Part shown: positions 1-8,418 of the stretch, piece after piece | Numbering within the stretch: the first letter of the stretch is position 1 | Layout of the letters: every line of letters starts with the position of its first letter | Source: Saccoglossus kowalevskii | Taxonomy: Eukaryota > Hemichordata > Enteropneusta > Harrimaniidae | Length of the DNA: 23,065 nucleotides | Direction: 5' to 3' | Assembly (NCBI RefSeq): GCF_000003605.2 | Contig: NW_003109984.1 | Location: 82,546-105,610 of the forward strand | The notes under the pieces: model-generated | What the model was told of the DNA's origin: nothing | Database searches by the model: none | Seen by the model: only the letters and a program-made list of their open reading frames with translations | Program-made: the position numbers and the translations under genes

Positions 1-28
1 AAAATCAAAATTGCAAACTCATGAGATG

Positions 29-206
29 TGTCGGCTGGTCTCGACTAGTTCGGCCATCAGGCCTCATCATTAACCTTTATCAGTAATTTAACCTTTATCA
101 GTAGATGTCATGGCAACCACTATTAAGCCGACTGGCCTCGTTATTTAACCCTTATCAGCAGATGCCATGGCAACCACTATTAAGCTGAAATATAAATTAT
201 GATACA
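29..206 (-). repeat. 3' LTR (left copy)
   Basis: Positions 33-205 match 8244-8416 at a constant offset of 8211 with mismatches only at 52, 129, 177 and 198. Read on the minus strand the LTR begins TGTATC at 206, directly after a polypurine tract. A TG at 29-30 on the plus strand would give the CA end, so 29-206 is my best boundary. The alternative is that the LTR continues left of the window and the right copy has been truncated. Confidence 0.85.
86..187. repeat. Imperfect 57-bp tandem duplication inside the LTR
   Basis: Positions 86-130 and 143-187 are nearly the same 45-base sequence at an offset of 57, each holding atttaacc, ttatcag, gccatgg-like and caaccactattaag blocks. A third partial copy of the leading taacctttatcagta block lies at 71-85. 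The same arrangement is present in the right LTR, so it predates this insertion. Confidence 0.85.
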
Positions 207-207
207 A

Positions 208-216
208 CCCCTTTTC
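208..216 (-). other. Polypurine tract of the LTR element
   Basis: The minus strand reads GAAAAGGGG from 216 down to 208, followed by T and then the TG that opens the LTR at 206. A short purine run at this place is the primer for plus-strand DNA synthesis in LTR elements. It fixes the boundary between the internal region and the 3' LTR. Confidence 0.8.
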
Positions 217-634
217 AAATTCTGCTTATGCTCTCCGAGCATGATGTTCCCTTATCAAAGATGTCGTCACATTTATATTTCACACGTCAAATACATCAAC
301 AATCGTTATGCAAATAAAATACACACTAATATAACAAAATGTATAGTTTCAAATGAGTAAAAACAATGATTACATATGATGACTATAATTTCAAATAAAA
401 AGTTATAAATTTAAACACAACTGTTATGATTCTAGAATACAATGGTTATATATTCAAACAAAAAGATTATAATTCTAAATACATTAATTATATTTTCGAA
501 TGTTCTACTCTATCAAGGAGAGGTGCCAGCACTTCACTTGGTACCCAAATATTCAGCATTTGGTTACCTATCTAATGCATACCAGTAATATCTCTGGGAA
601 TCTCGGTATATATTTCAGATAGACCCACTAGCAA
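217..634. repeat. AT-rich 3' untranslated region of the LTR element with degenerate ~22-bp repeats
   Basis: No gene is visible. From about 335 to 505 the sequence repeats a loose unit of about 20-23 bases on the pattern aatacaatggttatatattc. Recognisable copies start near 414, 437, 460 and 480, with weaker ones upstream. The rest up to the small ORF at 635 is plain AT-rich sequence. Confidence 0.5.
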
Positions 635-905
635 TCAGTAATGATTCCCTATACCTTCTACAGCTGTGCACACACTATCTGTCCATTTTGGTACTTTAAC
701 GGCCTTGGGCAAAAGAATCACACGCTCCTCGTCATGTAGTTTGTATTTCAAATCATCCCATCCAATACTTAACACAGACGTAATTATGCCTCGTTCAATG
801 GTTACATTCTTGATTACGGGTCGCTTTGCAAAGGCCAAATGACTCGGAGACACGTACAGGGTCATGACATTTACCAAGGCATACAGCTTGTCATTTGATA
901 TCTCT
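635..905 (-). CDS. Unidentified small ORF between env and the 3' LTR
   Basis: An open frame runs from about 905 to a stop at 635. The first ATG is at 877 and gives 80 residues. I do not recognise the product. It has no clear signal peptide or membrane segment, is mixed charged and hydrophobic, and contains a WDDLKYKL stretch. It starts only about 20 bp after the envelope stop at 926. A run resembling a splice acceptor (ttaattaattttag on the minus strand) lies just before the open part, so it could be a spliced accessory ORF like those at this place in some env-bearing gypsy elements. It could equally be a coincidental ORF or a leftover of a longer gene. It has no internal stop although its neighbours are broken. 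Confidence 0.4.
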
Positions 906-925
906 AAAATTAATTAAAAATGCAA

Positions 926-3092
926 TTAAGGTGCACGATACATTATAGAGCGGTTACGATAACATTTACACAACCGAATAATTGCCAATATCAATAAGAA
1001 TCCTAAACACACTAAAATTAAAATTAAGGTTTTGTTTCGAAGTTGGATCACGGAACTCTTCAAATCTCGCAAGGGATGGTCCGTAATTAACTCGTCTACT
1101 GGCAAATATAACGTCTTAGCCCGGGCCCTGGGAATGGTTGCAACCAATATACTCAAAGTTCTCACCTTACAAATTGTATATACCGACAGAATCAGCGACC
1201 ATGTACATATAATAGCCAGAATGGTTCCAATCATAGTAATAGTTTTGACCTCTAAAACGGTAAAGCAGGAGTTTCATCAATTGTGTCACGAAATAATTTG
1301 TCCGCCATAGAATAATGAATTGGTTTGTTAATAAATCTGCCGTCCTGTTTAAGTCCACTACCAAACGGGCGTCAGAATTTCGTGTACAATTTCATCCAAA
1401 TTTCCCCTGCTAATGGTTATGTTAGGCAGTTGTACTCGCCACGGATTCTCGTACATTGACTCTCCTGTAATTTCTATCAAGTCATCTGGGTCATAAAAGG
1501 GTATTAAGAATGGCAAATTTACCGGATGCAGAAACATGGGGGCCTCATCTTCTGTGCAACTAGTCAGAAACGGTGGTATATAAAAATTGTCTGATTGTAT
1601 AGCGCATCCACATGGCAATTTAATTATACACATTGTACAACCTTCAATAGGCTCTGGGCTTCTATCCCTGCATTCTATCAACCATTTTGTATCATTGCTA
1701 TTCACTAAAATATTCCCCTGTCCGATTTCAAGAATCTTCGGGTCGTATACAGGATTAATTATTAAATCTATTTTACATGTATTATGGATTTCTTCTTTAT
1801 TATCATAGAACAAGTCCTTCGTACACGACGACTTACGCATATTTATCATGGTAATTACAGAGGGCAATCATTTACTGACAGACCACTACAAAACGGAATT
1901 TGGTCCGTACTCATTTCAATATAGGAAGTTTCATCTTCATTAACCCCAAAATACTCTGCAACTGACGTCACCTTCGTGCGCCCGTTCTTTGTTGTATTAT
2001 TGTCAACACGCTGAGGCTTATCACCTAAGTCATAAGGGAGGGGCATAGGCATGACTATCACCTTATACACCTTGAATATGTCGTTTTTTATTGTAATGGG
2101 GATTCTAACCTTTATGTACACATTTTTGTCTGTACGCCGAAATGTCACTCTCGCATTATGGTAATAATAATTCAAATTTGTATATGCTATATCAAAATTA
2201 GGATATTTCTTTTGTACTTTATTCCGCATCGCCCTTAAAGCATCCACTTGGTCCGACCAACTGCAAAGGCAACCTTTCTTGTAATAACACGTCAATTGAA
2301 CCCACCCTACGTTGTGTCTCCCTTTCAAGTAACTGTAACGCTTGCAGCCGTTGGACAGCATATCGAAACATTACATGTGTGGATCGCCGTTCATAATTTA
2401 ATTCTTTTTCTAATGCCTCTTTGATTGAGTTCCATGTTGTTCAAGCGCTCTCTCCATTGCGATAAACTAGATACGATCGAATAAATGGCCTCATGATTTT
2501 CCTTAATCCCATTCAAAGCATTTTCTATTCTCTTATTCGTTGTGAAAATATATGAATTTAAATCATCTTCGTATGCAACAATTTGATCTGTCATAACTTC
2601 GGTGGAACTTTCCAGTGCCGCTACATGTCATCTCAAAATATTTACGTCGTTGGACGTGGCCGTTCCAAATAAAGATTTCGATACTTTCCCTACAAAGTCT
2701 AATAATCCCCTCTTCTGTCATTCATCGCCCAAATCTTGTCTCTCTATTTTTGGGAATAACACACGAATCGCCCACTCGTCCCTCGAAATGTGATACATAT
2801 AAAATTTATTCTGTTGCTCAATTAATTTCAAAATTTCCCCGTATTCCTCACAAAACTTTGGAATGAGGTGAACTGTTACGTTTGAACATAATGACCCGTT
2901 CACACTCATCGTAGGAATATCTAAATAAGGTATTGCGAACGTATGGTGCCAGTAAGTTAAACTGTTATCGATGTTCGCTACTTGTTCAAACAATTCTCCA
3001 TAATTGGGGCGCAGAACATAATCTCTCGTCTGCACAGATGGTTTCCATCATACGACCAGTAATACACTAATAAATATCAATGCTATTCTCAT
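926..3092 (-). pseudogene. env: Envelope glycoprotein, gypsy/baculovirus F-like fusion protein, broken
   Basis: The likely start is the ATG at 3092-3090, opening a hydrophobic signal peptide (MRIALIFISVLLVV). An ectodomain with N-glycosylation sites follows, then a basic QKR motif directly before a GLLDFVGK fusion-peptide-like segment near 2710. That arrangement is typical of the F-like envelopes of errantiviruses and baculoviruses (Baculo_F family). Next come a coiled-coil-like stretch (about 2600-2270), a VRIPITI..IFKVYKV block near 2070, a cysteine-rich region including KLPCGCAIQ near 1620, and two hydrophobic segments (1234-1165 and about 1025-965) with a short KCYRNR tail. The product would be a membrane fusion glycoprotein. 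Breaks seen: in-frame TGA at 3050-3048, 2720-2718 and 2630-2628, and reading-frame changes near 2440-2395, 2250, 1865, 1370 and 1240. No functional protein can come from this copy. Confidence 0.85.
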
Positions 3093-3519
3093 CTTGACAT
3101 CAATTTCTCGGGAGACGCACTATAAAATTAGTAATGAAATGAAAAGAAAGGGATATGATACATGATAAATGATAAATCCGTGGTCATTTCTCAATCTGCA
3201 ATCGAATGGTAGAATTAAGTACCCACCTAAAACGTTTCCAATGTTCTCATCAAAATGTCCACAGCGTCACCACCCGGCATCTAACTGAAGGTGTGACCCC
3301 AACATCAAAGTCGTACGCAGTTAAAATGCGGGTATCACACCACTACTTAGCGCCGCCCACTCTCCTTGTAACTTAATCATGGGTTTTATCGTGGATTCTC
3401 TCCACGCTTATTGAGAAACGATCTCGCTTGAATGAACTCGTTAAGTATTATTGTTAGTAATGAATGACGTGCGTCCCAGGGTCTAAATAACATTCGTCTT
3501 ATCACACACTAATCTCTTT
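3093..3519 (-). other. Spacer between pol and env of the LTR element
   Basis: About 430 bp with no supported reading frame separate the end of the chromodomain ORF from the envelope start. In related elements env is expressed from a spliced transcript, so an acceptor site would be expected here, but I could not pick one with confidence. Nothing else is visible. Confidence 0.5.
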
Positions 3520-3951
3520 TTAATATACTTCTGAACTATTAATCAACTTCTTCCGCTTTCTCTTATTCGCCTTTGTCGACCCCATAAGGGGTATCGGATG
3601 GTTTTCTAAAAATAATCTCGCTTGTTCGTGTAAATTTTCATAGCATTCCTAAGAATTTTGATCTTTTGGGTAACCTACCCATTTAATAAGATATTCTTTC
3701 CTACCATTCCCTAGTCGTCCCTTAATAATTTTTTCGATACCAAAATATCCGCTATTCTTACTGTTCATCTCTGTGTCTCTGGGCCCTTCAGAATAATTTT
3801 CTCCTTCAGGTATATCATCTAAATTAGGAACAATTTCTTCAGTAATTCCCGTTTGAGTGGATGGGGGTTCAATTTGCATTTCCGTATTCCTCCCATCAGT
3901 ATTCACAACTTCAAATTCAGGGGTTTCCCTAACTATTTTCACGTCATTCAC
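3520..3951 (-). pseudogene. Chromodomain and basic tail at the integrase C-terminus
   Basis: The minus frame reads a polar, Pro/Glu-rich linker and then a chromodomain: YFGIEKIIKGR, EYLIKWVGYP and, after a stop, an ENLHEQARLFLENHP helix-like end. A TAG at 3651-3649 falls where chromodomains carry a conserved Trp. The same frame then stays open through a basic KANKRKRKK tail to a TAA at 3522-3520. Chromodomains on integrase bind modified histone tails and steer integration in chromoviruses. The frame differs by one from the integrase part upstream, so there is a shift near 3950. The first in-frame start-like codon is a GTG at 3951, which is not meaningful because this is the middle of pol. Confidence 0.85.
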
Positions 3952-4225
3952 GTAATGCCCCGTGTTTTAATATATTCACATGCACTATATTATTAAATAT
4001 TTTTCCATCACACACGCGTTGCAATCGGAAGTTCACGGGAGATACTTTTTCAAACGTGATTTTTTTACTCAACCCCGATGTTGCTTTAGGTGTATACAAA
4101 TAAACAATATCCCCAACTTGGAAAGTACTCTCCTTCACTCACCGGTCAAAATAATATTTCATTCTTCCTTGATTAGCTTCAATGCATTTCAAAGCAGTCT
4201 CATGGGCAACTTTTATTTTTTTCTT
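3944..4225 (-). pseudogene. pol: Integrase C-terminal DNA-binding (GPY/F-type) region
   Basis: This region reads VAHETALKCI, YYFDR, then a TGA at 4141-4139, then VGDIVYLYTP, GLSKKITF, SPVNFRLQ and VHVNILK. These blocks match the SH3-like C-terminal domain of gypsy integrases. The segment that normally carries the GPY/F signature between the SKK and SPVN blocks is too short, so a small deletion is likely. It is in the same frame as the catalytic core but separated from it by TGA stops at 4228-4226 and 4141-4139. Confidence 0.8.
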
Positions 4226-5004
4226 TCAGTAATTCTGCATAACCTCGTAGTATTTATTCCCTTGTTCTGGTTCTATCAATACTGTATCTATTGGCAACGT
4301 CGCCCGTCTCCCATATGTTAAGTAAAACGGCGTTTCTTGAATCGTTTCCTGTTTGGTTACTCTATACGCAAATAACGCGGCCGGTATAAATACATCCCAA
4401 TCTTCCTGTCTAGAGTCGCAAAACATACTTAATATTTGAATTAATGTTTGATTAAAACGTTCTGTATTCGCGTTACATTGTGGGTTATATGGTGTCGTGT
4501 TTGCTTTGCTGATTCCAAACATTTGGCAGGTCGCCCTGATTACTTCCGACAAGAAATGTTGACCCCTGTCTGATAAGAGACATCTTGGTGCTCCGTACCT
4601 GCATATAATTTCATCAAATAGAATTCTAGCTGTTGTTCGAGCACTCATATCGCAAAAGCCTCAGCCCATTTCGTGAAATAATCAGTAAATACGATAATAT
4701 ATCGATTTCCCGCTCGAGTTTTATGTATGGGTCCAATAAAATCAACTCCGACCCTATGCCAAGGGGCTTCTATTTTTAACGGTATTAAGGAGGCCTTGGA
4801 GCATAGTTTAGGAAATTTCCCAGTGGCGCAATCTACACACGTATACACCCAACTGTGGATTTCAGAGGCCATTTTTGGCCAATAATAACGCTGTCTGATT
4901 GAAGCATAGGTTTTTGCAAACCCAAAATGACCCGCCGTCACTTCATTGTGAAATTGTTCTAAAACGCAATTTCTTAATTTATGTGGGATGACTGTTTTAC
5001 ACAA
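4226..5004 (-). pseudogene. pol: Integrase zinc-binding and catalytic core
   Basis: Two overlapping frames together cover the domain. The first (5004-4645) has the HHCC zinc motif (FHNEVTAGHF, then CVDC) and the first catalytic Asp in GVDFIGP. The second (4648-4226) has the second Asp in SDRGQHF and the Glu in ANTERFNQTL. All DDE residues are therefore visible, but a frameshift at about 4646 separates the first from the other two. The four-base ATGA overlap there results from this break, not from designed coupling. The enzyme would insert the element's DNA into the host genome. Confidence 0.92.
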
Positions 5005-5879
5005 TCCTGATCTTTACTAAACCTACCCTTGGGGAACCAGAGGTGATATATTTTTTCATTTTCCATAAAATATTCGTCTCTAGTATATGCCAATATTCGT
5101 GCTTTGCGCAGTTCAGGTGGTAGGGTCCCGTTTGTTAAATAATCTATTATTTGGCTTATTTCTGGGTCGGCTCGTTGCATTTCACTAACGTTGCACCAGC
5201 CTGTGTCTTCAGGCGTTCCACCGACCATATTCCCTTCGCAATGTACGTCTACTGGTCTTTCATTATTAATTTCTGGTTGGGCTTTATCAGTTACTAAAGA
5301 TATTATTCCAATTAAACCATCATCTTCCTCTAATTCTGTAGGCGTTTGGGGCCCCTCATAGGTACGTCTAGACAATGCATCAGCGTTTTGGTGAATCTTA
5401 CCGGGCCTATGTACGATTTCAAAATCATACTGTTGTAACGCGATGACCCACCTTCCAATTCGGCCCTTGGGCCTTACTAACCCGATTATATACTTTAAAC
5501 TTGAATGGTCCGTTATTACTTTGAACTTTCCGTGCCTTAAGAACGGGTCAAAATATTTAATACCTACCACTATGGCCAAAGCCTCTAATTGTGTTATAGG
5601 ATAATTACGCTCTGCTGGGGTTAACGCCCGCCCGCCATATGCAATAACTCTCTCACGTCCGTCTTGCAATTGCGATAAAATAAACCTGATGGCTTGCCCA
5701 GTGGCGTCACAACTTAATATAAATGGTTTCTCGAAATTGGGGTATGCCAATATAGGTGGATTTGTTAGCGCCTCTTTCAGCTGTTCGAATGCCCGTTGAC
5801 ATTCTTCTGTCCATTCAAACGTTATATTTTTACTAGTCATCGCGTTCAAAGGCCTCGCTATTTTCGCATATTGGAACAC
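4974..5879 (-). pseudogene. pol: RNase H domain and connection to integrase
   Basis: A long frame of 301 codons carries the Ty3/gypsy RNase H. It shows the tether FEWTEECQRAF, then the four acidic positions in LSCDAT (about residue 58), TQLEALAIV, VITDHSSLKY and HQNADALSR. The enzyme would degrade genomic RNA during reverse transcription. Downstream, an acidic linker leads to an LRKARILAY segment and the entry to integrase. The position after CDATGQAI is Arg instead of the usual Gly. The frame differs from both RT (right) and integrase (left), so there are frameshifts at about 5880-5903 and about 5000. Confidence 0.92.
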
Positions 5880-5902
5880 TAACTTTTTATAATAATTACC
5901 TA

Positions 5903-6685
5903 TTATTTATAATAAATACCTAAGAATCCTCTCAAACGTCTTATGTCATGTGGAATGGGGAAATCCCTTATAGCTGTACATTTATCGGGATCTGCTCTGA
6001 TACCGTCCTTACTTATTACATGGCCTAAATACTTTACTTCCTTACACGCAAATTTACATTTCGGTAACTTCAGTTTTAAGTTAGCCTTTCTTAACCTTCG
6101 AAATATTTGATTTAGGTCCTCCAAATGTTTCTCAAAAGTATCGGAAAACACGATTATATCATCTAAATAAACTAAACAACTCTTCCAATTTAATCTTCTA
6201 AGCACAATATTCATGAGCCATTGAAATGAATGTCCACTCCTAGCAACTCCCATTGGACATCGGTTTAATTGATAATTTCCAGCATGGGTCGTAAATGTAG
6301 TGAGTTCATGAGTATCTGGATGTAGGTCTAATTGGAAATATCCACTTTTTAAATCAAGCGTCGAAAAATATTTGGGTTTGGCTATCCCTAAGGAGTCAAA
6401 ACAATCTACAATTAAGGGTAATGGATATGGCTCTAGTTTCGTGATTGCGTTTAGTTTCCTATAGTCGACACAGCATCTGTAAGGACCCCCAGGCTTCGTA
6501 ACCAAGACAACTGGAAAACTCCATTCTGTCACAGAAGGGGAAATTATATCTTCACACAACATATCATTAATTTGTTTTTCAATTTCCGACTTTTTTTGAG
6601 GAGTAACTCTGTATGGTCGACAACTAATTGGGTCGGGGTCGCCCATCAATCTAATTTTATGTTGTATTATTTTTGTGTGGCCCAT
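5903..6685 (-). pseudogene. pol: Reverse transcriptase domain
   Basis: This 260-codon frame contains the RT palm and fingers: a Pro-rich entry (CRPYRVTPQKK), FPVVLVTKPGG, RCCVDYRKLN, STLDLKSGYFQL (first catalytic Asp, about residue 111), CPMGVARSGHSFQ, VYLDDIIVFS (catalytic pair, about 175-176), and KCKFACKEVKYLGH in the thumb and connection. All three catalytic aspartates are present. It would copy the element RNA into DNA. The frame ends at FLGIYYK, and the continuation is in another frame from 5879. The usual PFGL block reads PMGV. Confidence 0.95.
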
Positions 6686-7200
6686 ATGACTGGCAATCTC
6701 TGCAAATTCATATTTAAGAATTTCTTTAATGTTTCTTTTTGTCCAGAGTCTAAATCAGCCCCCGCCATGTCAACATTAAAAGGGTGTACAGTTTCACTAG
6801 GGTAATTATCATACTTAAACTCATTCAAATTTAAGAGTTCTCTCTCTGAGCCAACGTCAATTATGCCAGTATCCGGGGTCAAACATTGTTTCATTCCAAC
6901 CCTAATGCCTCAGGTAATTTGAATTTCTGTGTCAAATGGATTCATTATTCTAATTGGCACCTTATTCTTATGTATTTAAAAAATGCCTTTTGCAGTCAAT
7001 AACCGTAGATAAATTATTCACGCATCTAGTTTCTGCAATTACGCCATTTGGATAATGTGACCGAGTTTTACAATTTATAATTTGCTGTGTTCTGGGAGGG
7101 ATCGTGATACTACTCTGTGTCCATATTGGTGACCTTGGTCTCAAGTGAAACTTTCATGCTGAGAAATCAATAACTGCTTTATGTTCCGCAAGAAAATCTG
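6667..7200 (-). pseudogene. pol: Protease-RT linker of pol, broken
   Basis: Between the protease and RT the expected linker is recognisable but scattered over frames. DFLAEHKAVIDFSA follows the protease near 7197 after a frameshift. A TIPPRTQQIINCKTRS block lies near 7100 and FDTEIQIT near 6930. A clean 75-codon frame (6894-6667) contains DSGQKETLKKFLN, the segment that normally leads into RT. Several stops and at least two frameshifts break it. Confidence 0.7.
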
Positions 7201-7596
7201 TTATCCAATTATCACATTACTTTTCGTATAGTCAATAATGTGAAAAGGAATTGTTACTTTTTGATCCGCTATTTCTGTCCTGACATAGATCCGACCTCTG
7301 AGCGGAATTATCTGACCGTTCACAGTATGCGCTGAACTTCGAAAGGGGGGATATATTTTACGATTTCTCAAGCTTGGAAAATTTCGCATGAAACTTTTTG
7401 AAATAACCGAAATTTCTGCTCCCGTGTCTACCAATGCCCAAACGTATCTATCATCTACTTTCACCTTAATCAAACTACTATATATATATATCGGTTGAAA
7501 CACAAAAGATATTGAACACAAAAGAGGGCTTTCTACCATTTTTTTCCCATGGCTAGTTGGTCTATTTTCCGCCCTTCCTAAAATAGACTTTTTGCG
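7201..7596 (-). pseudogene. pol: Retroviral-type aspartic protease, start of pol
   Basis: The pol frame is open from the frameshift signal at 7596 to a stop at 7201. It contains the flap and active-site pattern of pepsin-like retroviral proteases: WALVDTGAEISVIS, with DTGA as the catalytic loop, then PLRGRIYV and NVIIG. The enzyme would cut the Gag-Pol polyprotein and acts as a dimer. The frame is -1 relative to gag. It breaks right after VIIG: a TAA follows in frame, and the continuation DFLAEHK is displaced by a small indel. Confidence 0.9.
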
Positions 7597-7602
7597 TTTA
7601 AA
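7560..7602 (-). promoter_or_regulatory. Programmed -1 ribosomal frameshift signal at the gag-pol junction
   Basis: On the minus strand the heptamer TTTAAAC (7602-7596) sits in gag phase as T TTA AAC, the classic X XXY YYZ slippery form. After a 7-base spacer (GCAAAAA, 7595-7589) comes a perfect 9-bp hairpin: GTCTATTTT (7588-7580), an 11-base loop, and AAAATAGAC (7568-7560). The gag stop TAG (7580-7578) lies at the top of the stem and the loop. Slipping back one base puts the ribosome in the frame used by the protease, which is open from this point. The elements and spacing match known -1 frameshift signals. Activity is inferred. Confidence 0.85.
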
Positions 7603-7892
7603 TTGTCTCCCTGTTTTTCGTTGTCACAATTTCTAGCAATATGGCCCTTAACCCCACAACTATAACAAATTATATCTCTCAAATCCCTTTTTCGTGCCCT
7701 TCCCCAAAATTCTTTTGCAATATGACCTCTTTTGCCACAATTATAACAATTACCACTGAAATAATTTTCACAGCTGTAACAGCCGGCTGCAGAATGACCC
7801 TGCTTATTACAAATGCTACAAATCGGAATTGTATTGAATTTCCTACCCTGGTATGCTAGGCTTGTTGTACCAATGGTCTGGCCCTCATTCAT
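7578..7892 (-). pseudogene. gag: Nucleocapsid part of gag with three zinc knuckles
   Basis: Three CCHC knuckles of the form CX2CX4HX4C bind the packaged RNA in this family. The first is CSICNKQGHSAAGC, the second CYNCGKRGHIAKEF and the third CYSCGVKGHIARNC. The middle one has Phe where the last Cys should be. A basic linker (RARKRDLRD) separates the second and third. The frame continues that of the upstream gag piece but is cut from it by one TAG. It ends at TAG 7580-7578 inside the frameshift hairpin. Confidence 0.93.
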
Positions 7893-7907
7893 TCTGGGTC
7901 CCTCGAA

Positions 7908-8171
7908 CTACGGCGGGTTGTATACGTATTGCGGTCGATGTTGTTGTAATAATTGTTCAGTTTTCCGTGCTAACCTTTCCACACTGAGTTCAATCGCTGA
8001 TAAATCTGCGCCATTCTTTTTCTTTTCTTCTTCTTGCATATTGCAAACTATTTCACTCAGTCGAGCCCTTTGTCGTGCTTCATCAATCGTTTGAGGCTGA
8101 TGCGCAATCACCTGACTCTTGATGTCATTCCGTAGCCCGGCGCGAAAATAACGTAATTGTTCTTCGGGCAT
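7908..8171 (-). pseudogene. gag: Gag, C-terminal capsid part (front half missing)
   Basis: The frame begins with ARLRK just upstream of ATG 8171 and reads MPEEQLRYFRAGLR, then a helical TIDEARQRARLSEIV and a charged coiled segment, before a TAG at 7910-7908. This matches the end of gypsy-type Gag capsids just before the zinc knuckles. The frame is closed upstream by a TGA near 8228. The normal N-terminal two-thirds of Gag is therefore absent, consistent with a deletion between the LTR and about 8200. Confidence 0.85.
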
Positions 8172-8243
8172 CTTACGAAGTCGGGCACAACGCGACTTGA
8201 TATTTGTTGCGGCTCCCTGTTTTCACTCAGACAGTTCTGGTCT
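8172..8243 (-). other. Shortened leader without a recognisable primer-binding site
   Basis: Only about 70 bases separate the 5' LTR from the gag remnant. A tRNA primer site would start TGG on the minus strand directly after the LTR. The sequence there is instead AGACCAGAACTGTCTG. Either the site was deleted with the front of gag, or the element uses an unusual primer. Confidence 0.5.
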
Positions 8244-8418
8244 GGCTGGTCTCGACTAGTTCCGCCATCAGGCCTCATCATTAACCTTTATCAGTAATTT
8301 AACCTTTATCAGTAGATGTCATGGCAACCACTATTAAGCTGACTGGCCTCGTTATTTAACCCTTATCAGCAGATGCCATGGCAACCAATATTAAGCTGAA
8401 ATATAAATCATGATACCA
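8244..8418 (-). repeat. 5' LTR (right copy)
   Basis: This copy matches 33-205 with four substitutions. On the minus strand it opens TGGTATC at 8418, with one base more than the left copy's TGTATC. The sequence directly to its right is LINE ORF1 coding sequence. Its inner end at 8244 may be truncated by the deletion that removed the front of gag. Confidence 0.85.

Larger units (their letters stand above)
29..8418 (-). mobile_element. Env-bearing Ty3/gypsy LTR retroelement (endogenous retrovirus), decayed
   Basis: Two direct repeats of about 175 bp bracket a minus-strand series in the order gag, zinc knuckles, protease, RT, RNase H, integrase, chromodomain and envelope. That order is typical of env-bearing gypsy-class elements. 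A polypurine tract lies just inside the left repeat, confirming minus orientation. LTR identity is high: four mismatches over the 173 bp from 33 to 205, plus a one-base indel. Yet every domain junction carries a frameshift or stop, and the front half of gag is absent. I could not find a target-site duplication: the bases outside the left LTR (ending gagatg) and the right LTR (starting aaccag) do not match. The right flank is LINE ORF1 sequence, so the element probably inserted into or beside that LINE. The exact outer left boundary is uncertain. Confidence 0.93.

Noticed and set aside
1855-2361. Single ORF beginning MLSNGCKRYSYL as the start of an env subunit
   Set aside because: Its first 35 or so residues are in the wrong frame. 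The envelope coiled-coil continues in another frame (YAVQRLQALQLLERE) until about 2250, and only then enters this one.
4645-4648. ATGA stop-start overlap as translational coupling in integrase
   Set aside because: The domain is one continuous integrase in all relatives; the overlap is a by-product of a frameshift.
7641-8094. Plus-strand ORFs over the gag region
   Set aside because: They are antisense shadows of the zinc-knuckle and capsid frames.
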